DNA of 19,971 nt. It comes from Acidiferrobacteraceae bacterium (GTDB lineage: Bacteria > Pseudomonadota > Gammaproteobacteria > Acidiferrobacterales > Acidiferrobacteraceae). Made by a program: the position numbers and the translations under genes. Each line of letters starts with the position of its first letter. The first letter of the stretch is position 1. The notes beneath the pieces are model-generated. The model was given only the letters and a program-made list of their open reading frames with translations, did no database searches and was not told the origin of the DNA. The DNA is taken from assembly GCA_027343725.1 (NCBI GenBank), contig DAHWKH010000158.1, positions 1 through 19,971 of the forward strand, written 5' to 3'. Below are positions 1 to 6,285 of the stretch, in pieces.

Positions 1-340
1 CGACGAAGCGCGCGATGTCATCGGCCCCCTGATGCAGACGCCCCTGCAGAAAATCGTTGGCGATCACGTCGGGATAGGACACGTTGCGAAAGAAGTGCGT
101 GAGAGACGCGCGCAGGGGCTTGGGGGTCGCGGCGGTGTACATGTGCGCGACCGGCGTCATGATGAGGCGGTTGGTCGCGCTATTGAAGGCGTAAAACCGG
201 CGGTTCATGGCCTCGAGGGGATCGACGCGACTCGTCGCACCGTCCCCGGTCGTCGCGCACCCCGATAGCAGAACGAGCAGGCCGATGCCGACCGCGAGCG
301 CGCGTTTCCAACGCGCCGGCGGCGGCGCCCCATCAGCCAT
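1..340 (-). CDS. mlaA: MlaA/VacJ-family outer-membrane lipoprotein (3' part outside window)
   Basis: The gene runs off the left edge, so only the first 113 codons are visible. The start is the ATG at 340. The N-terminus has a hydrophobic signal ending in a lipobox (LLSGC), so the protein should be lipidated and sent to the outer membrane. It is followed by DPLEAMNRRFYAFN, the hallmark start of the MlaA/VacJ family, and then by the conserved region ending in NVSYPDVIANDFLQG. Family members take phospholipids out of the outer leaflet and pass them to periplasmic MlaC. The gene starts 24 bases after the stop of the MlaC-like hpnM, on the same strand, so the two are very probably co-transcribed. 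Its place at the end of a hopanoid cluster suggests (inference) a role in lipid or hopanoid movement between membranes. Confidence 0.88.
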   Translation of the reverse strand, partial: MADGAPPPARWKRALAVGIGLLVLLSGCATTGDGATSRVDPLEAMNRRFYAFNSATNRLIMTPVAHMYTAATPKPLRASLTHFFRNVSYPDVIANDFLQGRLHQGADDIARFV

Positions 341-364
341 GGGACCCGCGGTGGCCACGCCGGC

Positions 365-994
365 TCATCGAGCCTTCCCGCCCCGACTCAGTTGCGCCAC
401 TTTCGTGCGCAACGTGCGCAAGAGCGCCGGGAACCCCTTTTTGCGAATGATCGATGTGTATTGCGCGCGCTTCAAGGCCAGGTCGCTCACGCCGTTTGCC
501 ACGATATTGATGATCTTCCAGTGGGCCTTGCCGCGCGCCACGAGGTAATCGAGTGTCGCGCGCTTGTGTCCGTGGGTCATGAGCTCGGTTTCGACGAGCA
601 CGTCGTTACGCCCAATCGGGTGGGCCGCCGTCTCCTGAAACCGTTGCCCCGAGTAACTCGTGAATTGCGCAGCATAGGTGGCGATCGTCAATCGGCCGAA
701 GGTCTTGACGAACGCCGCGCGCTCGCTCGGGGACAGCCGTCCCCAGTACGGCCCGAGCGTGATCTTGGCGATGAACGGGAGATTGTGGCTTGCGCGCACG
801 GCTGGCGCGAGCGCCTTGTAGCGGCCCTTGAACCCGAGCCGATGACCCTGCTTCATCACCGTCAGCAAGGTCTTCTGGAAGTGATCGATGACCGCCACCG
901 CCGGGCGCGTTCCGGCTGCATAGGCATTCGCGACACCGAGACCGACGAGAGACGCGGCCAGTAGACCGCCTGCCCATCTTGCCTGCCATCCCAT
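365..994 (-). CDS. hpnM: HpnM, MlaC/Ttg2D-like periplasmic lipid-binding protein of the hopanoid cluster
   Basis: This 209-residue protein has a cleavable signal peptide (cut near AYA, about residue 26) and the MlaC/Ttg2D fold pattern: a helical N-terminal half, a central segment with NLPFIAKITLGPYW and LSPSERAAFVKTFGRL, and the C-terminal IINIVANGVSDLALKRAQYT motif. MlaC-type proteins carry lipids through the periplasm; the hopanoid-linked version is called HpnM. I chose the ATG at 994 because AAGGAGAGG lies just upstream. An in-frame ATG at 1024 overlaps the hpnB stop (ATGA) but has no ribosome-binding site. The reading frame stays open upstream through hpnB, but that part is a shadow. It lies between hpnB and an mlaA-like gene, which suggests that HpnM hands cargo to or from that lipoprotein. 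Confidence 0.85.
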   Translation of the reverse strand: MGWQARWAGGLLAASLVGLGVANAYAAGTRPAVAVIDHFQKTLLTVMKQGHRLGFKGRYKALAPAVRASHNLPFIAKITLGPYWGRLSPSERAAFVKTFGRLTIATYAAQFTSYSGQRFQETAAHPIGRNDVLVETELMTHGHKRATLDYLVARGKAHWKIINIVANGVSDLALKRAQYTSIIRKKGFPALLRTLRTKVAQLSRGGKAR

Positions 995-1020
995 AGCCTC
1001 TCCTTTTCCGTGTTTGGGTG

Positions 1021-2157
1021 TCATTGCGGCCCGCTTGTCCCCGTCTCGTGCCGCCCATAGGCGCGCCCTTTCCATAGCGAACGGTGGCCACGAGCATACC
1101 ATAGGGCCGAGGTGTAGGTCATAAGTAAAAAGGCCAAGCCCGCGAATGGCAAGCCGACCAAAGCCCATGCCGATTGGCCGTAAAAGCGCATCGTCGGGAC
1201 ATAGCTTGCGGCCATCAGGGCAAGGGCTGCGAGCGCCATCGCCTGTGCGCGCACGGAGCCTGTGATGAGCGCCGCCGCCGGCACCACGAAAATCAGCAGC
1301 AGGATCGCGGTGCAGGCAATGAGCAGCCACACCGAATAGCGCAGTTGGGTAAAGGCGGTGCGCGCCACCATGCGCCAGATCGCAGAGAGCCCGTTTTCGC
1401 GCAGCATGACGGCCGCGTGTGTGGCGCCGATCCAGATGGGCGCCGACAGGCGCCGTTTGACGAGGGCCGCGAGCGCACAGTCGTCGATGACCGCGCCGCG
1501 CAACGCCCCGAAGCCACCCAGCTCCGCGAGCGCGCCGGTCTTCACCAAGAGGCAGCCGCCGGCGGCCGCGGCTTGCCGGGACGAGATGCGATTGGCAAGG
1601 CCGAAGGGATAGAGAAGCTTGAAAAAGTACACGAACACCGGCATCAGCCAGCGATCCCAGAAGCCGCTCATGGCGGGCTTGGCCATGAGCGACACGAGCG
1701 TTGCGTTCTCCTGCCGGGCCTTGGTCAGGAGCGCTGGGATGGTGTGGGGCTGCAGGCGGATATCGGCGTCCAGCAACAGGGTATAGGGGGTCGTGACGTG
1801 CAGGCGCCCCTGTTCGAGCGCCCACAACTTACCCGTCCACCCGGCCGCCAAAGGCGGCGCCGTGATCACGGTCAGGTCGGCAAGCCCCGCTGCCCGCGCT
1901 GCCTCGGATGTGCCGTCCTCGGAGCCGTCATCGATGACGATGACCCGAAGGGGCAGGCCTTGATGAGCGAGGGCCGCGAGCGAGTCGCGAATGACCGCGC
2001 GCTCGTTGCGCGCCGGCATGAGGACCGTGACCTCCGCCGGACGACCGACGCCCGCGGTCGCGTCCGCCTCGAGCCGTTCCCGATAGCGCCAGGGTTGCCA
2101 CGGGGTCAGAATCAGCGCAAGCCATACGCACGCGGCCGCGAGCGCCGCCCAGACCAT
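1021..2157 (-). CDS. hpnB: Hopene-associated glycosyltransferase HpnB
   Basis: A 378-residue family 2 glycosyltransferase. An N-terminal membrane segment (residues 3-19) precedes the GT-A domain: VLMPARNE (45-52), DDGSEDGT (76-83), the metal-binding DAD (130-132) and a conserved acidic pair in GAVIDDCALA (225-226). The C-terminal third has several hydrophobic stretches that would anchor it in the inner membrane. This architecture, directly after hpnH, is characteristic of HpnB. Its exact acceptor is not firmly established for the family, so a role in hopanoid side-chain glycosylation is inferred from genomic linkage. The start at 2157 lies 10 bases after the hpnH stop and has no obvious Shine-Dalgarno, so translation may depend on coupling. 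Confidence 0.88.
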   Translation of the reverse strand: MVWAALAAACVWLALILTPWQPWRYRERLEADATAGVGRPAEVTVLMPARNERAVIRDSLAALAHQGLPLRVIVIDDGSEDGTSEAARAAGLADLTVITAPPLAAGWTGKLWALEQGRLHVTTPYTLLLDADIRLQPHTIPALLTKARQENATLVSLMAKPAMSGFWDRWLMPVFVYFFKLLYPFGLANRISSRQAAAAGGCLLVKTGALAELGGFGALRGAVIDDCALAALVKRRLSAPIWIGATHAAVMLRENGLSAIWRMVARTAFTQLRYSVWLLIACTAILLLIFVVPAAALITGSVRAQAMALAALALMAASYVPTMRFYGQSAWALVGLPFAGLAFLLMTYTSALWYARGHRSLWKGRAYGRHETGTSGPQ

Positions 2158-2167
2158 GGCCGGGCGC

Positions 2168-3271
2168 TTAACCCACGCTCTTCGATGACGGCACGGGAAC
2201 CGCCACCGCCGGTTCGTGCCGGCGCGGCTCGGGATCGGGCGCCATCGGACCTGTGATGCGCGGCCCGCGCAAAAAGACGCGCAAGGCCTTCAGGGGATGG
2301 GCGAAGGTGTCGTTGACCGCGGTCCCCTCGTAACCCGAGTGCACCATGCAGTTATCGCATTTAGGATGACGGCCGGTGCCATACCGATCCCAGGGCGTGG
2401 TCGCGATCAATTCCGCGAACGTGCGCGCGTAGCCCTCGTCGCTCAGGAGATAGCAGGGCTTCTGCCAACCGAACACGTTGCGCGTCGGGTTGCTCCACGG
2501 CGTGCACTCATAGGCCTGATTGCCGGCCAGAAAATCGAGAAACAGGCTCGACTGGTTGAAACGCCAGTTGGCACCACGCGCGCGCCCGAGCGCGAACACC
2601 TGACGAAAGAGGCTCTTGCTCTGATTGCGCCGCAGGAAGACGTCCTGGCGCGGCGCGCGCTCATAGCTGTAGCCCGGCGACACGGTGACGCCCTCGACCC
2701 CCAAACCGTTCACGAAATCGAAGAACGACGCCACCTCGGCCGGGTCCTCGTCCTGAAAGAGCGTGCAATTGACGGTCACGCGGAAGCCGCGGTCACGCGC
2801 GATCTTGATGGCCTCCACGGCCTTGTCGAAAACGCCTTCGCGGCACACCGAGCGATCGTGCTGTTCGCGATTGCCGTCCAGGTGAATGGAAAACGTGAGA
2901 TACGGCGAGGGCGTGTAGTCGTCGATCTTGCGCGCCAACAGCAAGGCATTGGTGCACAGATAGACGAACTTCTTGCGCGCCACGATCCCCGCCACGATCT
3001 CCGGCATGTCCTTGTGGATCAGGGGTTCGCCGCCCGGGATCGAGACGATCGGGGCGCCGCACTCGTCCACCGCCTCGAGACACTCGGCGACGCTCAAGCG
3101 CTTGTCGAGGATCTCCTCCGGGTATTCGATCTTGCCGCACCCGGCGCACTCGAGATTGCATCGGAACAGCGGCTCCAACATCAGCACGAGCGGATAGTGT
3201 TTCACGCCGCGCAGCTTCTGGCCGAGAATGTAACGGCCGACGCGCCATTGCTGCCTTAGGGGTACTTGCAT
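2168..3271 (-). CDS. hpnH: Adenosyl-hopene transferase HpnH (radical SAM)
   Basis: A 367-residue radical SAM enzyme. The [4Fe-4S] cysteines are Cys38, Cys42 and Cys45 in RCNLECAGCGKIEYP, the usual CX3CX2C motif of HpnH. SIPGGEPL follows at about residues 97-104, and the C-terminal domain includes a second cysteine-bearing region, CDNCMVHSGYEG. HpnH uses the 5'-deoxyadenosyl radical from SAM to add adenosine to diploptene, giving adenosylhopane, the first step towards C35 bacteriohopanepolyols. The ATG at 3271 has AGGAG about 9 bases upstream. It sits 29 bases after ispH and 10 before hpnB, as in other hopanoid clusters. Squalene synthesis (hpnCDE) and cyclisation (shc/hpnF) genes are not in this window. 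Confidence 0.95.
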   Translation of the reverse strand: MQVPLRQQWRVGRYILGQKLRGVKHYPLVLMLEPLFRCNLECAGCGKIEYPEEILDKRLSVAECLEAVDECGAPIVSIPGGEPLIHKDMPEIVAGIVARKKFVYLCTNALLLARKIDDYTPSPYLTFSIHLDGNREQHDRSVCREGVFDKAVEAIKIARDRGFRVTVNCTLFQDEDPAEVASFFDFVNGLGVEGVTVSPGYSYERAPRQDVFLRRNQSKSLFRQVFALGRARGANWRFNQSSLFLDFLAGNQAYECTPWSNPTRNVFGWQKPCYLLSDEGYARTFAELIATTPWDRYGTGRHPKCDNCMVHSGYEGTAVNDTFAHPLKALRVFLRGPRITGPMAPDPEPRRHEPAVAVPVPSSKSVG

Positions 3272-3300
3272 AAATTCGGGCTCCTACGGTGACTGCGCGT

Positions 3301-4260
3301 TTACAGGCTGGTGCGCGCCTTCTTCAACAACGCCACCGGCAGACGGAATGTCGTGGTCTCGGGTTCGGCCGGCATCTCGGTCACCCGCACGACGCCGAAT
3401 TCCTCCAAGCGTTTCAAGACCCCGCGCACGAGGATCTCCGGGGTCGAGGCGCCGGCCGTCACGCCGACGCGCAGCCCACCCTGAAACCACGCGGGTTCCA
3501 GCTCGCTCGCGTCTTGTACGAGGTAGGCGCGCGTGCCGGGCTGTTCGCCCACCTCGCGCAGTCGATTGGAATTGGAACTGTTGCGCGCGCCGACGACCAG
3601 CAGGATGTCGACCTGGCCCGCAAGCTTGCGCACCGCGTTCTGGCGGTTTTGCGTCGCATAACAGATGCCGCTCAAATCCGGACCTTGGATCTGCGGGAAG
3701 CGGGCACGCAAGGCCGCGATCACGTCCTTGGTGTCATCGACGCTGAGCGTCGTTTGGGTCACATACGCCAGGCGTTGCTCGCCGCCGACGTCGAGGCGCG
3801 CCACGTCATCGACGTCCGACACGACGTAGACGGGCCCGGGTATGCGCCCGCGGGTCCCCTCCACTTCCGGGTGCCCGGGGTGTCCGATGATGATGACGGC
3901 GTAGTGTTCGAGGCTGTAGCGTTGCGCCTGATAGTGGACCTTGGTCACGAGCGGGCAGGTCGCATCCAGGATGTCGAGCTTGCGCTCGGCCGCCTCGTCC
4001 ATGAGCGCCGTCGCAACGCCGTGCGCGCTGAAGATCGTGGGCGCCCCCGCCGGCACCTCGGCGAGCCGCTCGACGAACACCGCGCCCTGGGCCTTCAAGT
4101 CCTCCACGACGTGCTGGTTGTGGACGATCTCATGGAGCACGTAGACCGGCGCGCCGTACACCTCGAGCGCCCGTTCCACGACCTCGATGGCCCGCACGAC
4201 GCCGGCGCAGAAGCCGCGCGGCTGGGCCAATATGACGTCCATTTCGGTCTTTGTTGTCAT
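3301..4260 (-). CDS. ispH: 4-hydroxy-3-methylbut-2-enyl diphosphate reductase IspH (LytB)
   Basis: A 319-residue iron-sulfur enzyme catalysing the last step of the MEP pathway, reducing HMBPP to IPP and DMAPP. The three cluster cysteines are visible: Cys18 (PRGFCAG), Cys102 (DATCPLV) and Cys200 (GICYATQNRQ). The substrate-binding His and catalytic Glu of GHPEVEGT (about His130 and Glu132) are present too. I prefer the ATG at 4260, with GGGAAGAG upstream. A GTG at 4296 would add 12 residues that lie over a putative promoter. The gene heads the hopanoid cluster, which makes sense because hopanoids consume six C5 units per molecule. This may be a second, hopanoid-dedicated copy, since many genomes carry another ispH elsewhere; that cannot be judged here. 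Confidence 0.95.
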   Translation of the reverse strand: MTTKTEMDVILAQPRGFCAGVVRAIEVVERALEVYGAPVYVLHEIVHNQHVVEDLKAQGAVFVERLAEVPAGAPTIFSAHGVATALMDEAAERKLDILDATCPLVTKVHYQAQRYSLEHYAVIIIGHPGHPEVEGTRGRIPGPVYVVSDVDDVARLDVGGEQRLAYVTQTTLSVDDTKDVIAALRARFPQIQGPDLSGICYATQNRQNAVRKLAGQVDILLVVGARNSSNSNRLREVGEQPGTRAYLVQDASELEPAWFQGGLRVGVTAGASTPEILVRGVLKRLEEFGVVRVTEMPAEPETTTFRLPVALLKKARTSL

Positions 4261-4294
4261 CTGCGCGGCTCTTCCCTCACTCGCCCAGGATAGC

Positions 4295-4317
4295 ACAGGT
4301 AACCTGTTAGCATGCTA
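4295..4317. promoter_or_regulatory. Adjacent palindromes upstream of ispH (candidate operator)
   Basis: Two adjacent palindromes lie in the 81-base gap between the NRAMP-like gene and ispH. One is ACAGGT-A-ACCTGT (4295-4307); the other is the self-complementary TAGCATGCTA (4308-4317). On the minus strand, TGCTATCCT (an extended -10-like match) starts just after the first palindrome, so a protein bound there would cover a promoter spacer. No good -35 is visible. The symmetry is seen directly; the operator role is inference. Confidence 0.35.
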
Positions 4318-4341
4318 CTGAATGCCCGGCGTCAGGTAAAG

Positions 4342-5724
4342 TCATGCCTGCATCAGCCACTTCCCGATCAAAAACCCCGCGGCCGTCAGCATCACGGCCG
4401 TGGCGAGCCATCCGACCGCGAGCGACCCGCCCTTCAGGGCGAAGCGTCCCATAACCGGGCGCCCGTGCGCCAGGATCATAAGGCAGACGAGCAACGGGGG
4501 CGCCACCAGGCCGTTCAGGACCGCGCTCAAGTATAAGGCACGCATGGAGCTGATCCCAAGGAGCGGGACCGCGAACGAGGCGACCCCGACGAGCGTGATC
4601 ACGAGATAGAAACGCGGCGCCTCCCGGGCGCTCGCGTGCAAGCCCTCGCGCCAGGAGAAGAGGCCCGCCAGGGCATACGCACAGGCCCCGGCCATGGCGG
4701 GGATCGCCAAAAGGCCGGTTGCGACCAAACCCGCCGTGAACACCTCGGAGGTCCAGCGCCCGGCAAAGGGTCGCAGGGCGTTGGCCGCTTGCGCGGCGGT
4801 ATCCACGTGGCGCACGCCGTGCACCCCCAGGGTCGCCGCCGCGGTAATCGTGATAAAGAGCGCGACGGCCTGCGAGAACCCCATGCCCACAAAGGTATCG
4901 ACGCGGATGCGGCGCAGGGCTCTGCGCGCCTGTCGGGGTTTGCGCACGAGCGGCTCCTGCCCGGCCTCCCAACGAGGGATTTCCGCTTCCTGGCCCGCCT
5001 GCCAGAACAGCAGGTAGGGACTGATCGTGGTGCCGGCGATCGCGACCAGGGCCATGGCGTAATGGTGTGTCGGGATGATCGTCGGGACAAGCCCCATCAC
5101 CGCCGAGCGCCAATCGGCGTGTACCGAAAAGGCCGTGGCCACGTAGGCGAGCAAGGCCAGGGACAAGCCCTCGAGGATATGGGCGTAGCGCTCGTAGCGG
5201 ACAAAGACCTCGAGCGCCACGATCAGGACCAGAAAACCGAGCGCGTACACGCGGCGCTCACCGCCGAATAAGAGCCGGGCGGCACCCCCCATGGCCAACA
5301 GATCGGCCCCGATGTTGGCGATGTTGGCGATAAGCAGCGAAGCCACGAGGACATAGCACACGGGCAACGGAAAATGCGCGCGCAGATTCTCGGTCAGGCC
5401 GCGGCCGGTGACGCGCACGATCTGGGCGCTGATCTCCTGTACCGCCGCCACCAGCGGAAAAAAGGCCCAGACGGTCCAGACCATGCGGTAACCAAAGCGC
5501 GCGCCGACCTGGGAATAGGTCGCGATGTTACTCGGATCGTCGTCTGCAACCCCTGTCAAAAACCCCGGGCCCAAGTCCCGCAGGCGCACGCCTCCGAGCC
5601 GTCTCCCGGTCTGCTCGCGATCCGTCATGCCGTGACTGTAAAGACCCGTGGCGGCGAGCGACCAGAGACCAAGGGCGCGAGTCCCTCTCCGGGCATCGCA
5701 AGGGGCGAGCCGGCCTGTTACCAT
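4342..5724 (-). CDS. NRAMP-like divalent metal cation transporter (atypical metal-site motifs)
   Basis: A protein of about 460 residues with roughly eleven hydrophobic segments and the NRAMP signature in the first helix, LGPGFLTGVADDDPSNIATYSQ region (DPSN at about 63-66). Family members import Mn2+, Fe2+ or related ions by proton coupling. The canonical DPGN is DPSN here, keeping the liganding Asp and Asn. In the sixth helix, the usual metal-selective Met and following MPH motif are replaced by GTTISPYLLFWQ (about 231-242). This places it in the NRAMP-related branch whose substrate is less certain. The ATG at 5724 has a strong GGGAGG site but leaves only 28 bases to the divergent gloA start. 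The ATG at 5628 gives a more NRAMP-like N-terminus but no clear ribosome site. It lies upstream of ispH on the same strand. Confidence 0.85.
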   Translation of the reverse strand: MVTGRLAPCDARRGTRALGLWSLAATGLYSHGMTDREQTGRRLGGVRLRDLGPGFLTGVADDDPSNIATYSQVGARFGYRMVWTVWAFFPLVAAVQEISAQIVRVTGRGLTENLRAHFPLPVCYVLVASLLIANIANIGADLLAMGGAARLLFGGERRVYALGFLVLIVALEVFVRYERYAHILEGLSLALLAYVATAFSVHADWRSAVMGLVPTIIPTHHYAMALVAIAGTTISPYLLFWQAGQEAEIPRWEAGQEPLVRKPRQARRALRRIRVDTFVGMGFSQAVALFITITAAATLGVHGVRHVDTAAQAANALRPFAGRWTSEVFTAGLVATGLLAIPAMAGACAYALAGLFSWREGLHASAREAPRFYLVITLVGVASFAVPLLGISSMRALYLSAVLNGLVAPPLLVCLMILAHGRPVMGRFALKGGSLAVGWLATAVMLTAAGFLIGKWLMQA

Positions 5725-5752
5725 AGACACCTCCCGCCGCGGACACGGAACG

Positions 5753-6151
5753 ATGCGTATTGCTCATACGATGTTGCGCGTGACCGATCTGGAACGCTCG
5801 CTGCGCTTCTACGAAGAGGCGCTCGGCATGCGCCTCTTACGCCGCAACGACTATCCCGCGGGCCGTTTCACGCTGGCCTTCGTCGGCTACGGCGATGAGC
5901 GCATCGAGGCGGTCCTCGAACTCACCCACAACTGGGATACGCAGGCCTACGAACGCGGTACGGCGTTCGGGCATGTGGCGATCGAGGTCCCGGATGCCGA
6001 GGCCGCATGCGAAGCGGTGCTGGCGGCGGGCGGCCGGGTGACGCGCCCCGCCGGCCCGATGAAGCATGGACACACGGTCATCGCCTTTGTCGCCGACCCG
6101 GACGGCTATGCGATCGAATTCGTGCAACGCCCCAACCCCCCCTCGCCTTAG
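5753..6151 (+). CDS. gloA: Lactoylglutathione lyase (glyoxalase I)
   Basis: A 132-residue vicinal-oxygen-chelate protein, the usual length for bacterial GloA. It converts the hemithioacetal of methylglyoxal and glutathione to S-lactoylglutathione. All four metal ligands line up with those of E. coli GloA at the same numbers: His5 (MRIAHTM), Glu56 (AVLELTHNW), His74 (GTAFGHVAIEV) and Glu122 (GYAIEFVQ). The stretches LRVTDLERSLRFY, LAFVGYGDE and VIAFVADPDGY are also classic. The ATG at 5753 is fixed by this alignment; a longer open frame from 5648 is ignored. The metal is probably Ni2+ or Co2+, as in the short bacterial class (inference from family). It is divergent from the NRAMP-like gene and 134 bases before the next gene. 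Confidence 0.95.
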   Translation: MRIAHTMLRVTDLERSLRFYEEALGMRLLRRNDYPAGRFTLAFVGYGDERIEAVLELTHNWDTQAYERGTAFGHVAIEVPDAEAACEAVLAAGGRVTRPAGPMKHGHTVIAFVADPDGYAIEFVQRPNPPSP

Positions 6152-6285
6152 CGTCGGTTTGACAACGCCCCGATGCGAGGTGGCATGTTCTATGCACACC
6201 CCATGAGACGGGCCGTCCCGTCCGGACTTCGGGGGAACCTCTTGGGCCCGGGCAGACACGGCCGGTTGGGAGGCATGACAGACAC

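Noticed and set aside
2216..3259. Long plus-strand open frame opposite hpnH
   Set aside because: It is the antisense shadow of a well-supported radical SAM gene in high-GC DNA; its translation is rich in Arg, Ala and Gly with no recognisable domain.
3289..4293. Long plus-strand open frame opposite ispH
   Set aside because: Antisense shadow of ispH, whose cluster cysteines are all in place; no motif in the opposite frame.
6268..6277. ATG at 6275 right after GGGAGG as a start for the GGDEF gene
   Set aside because: Spacing to the ribosome site is about one base and the frame differs from the GAF-GGDEF-EAL protein.
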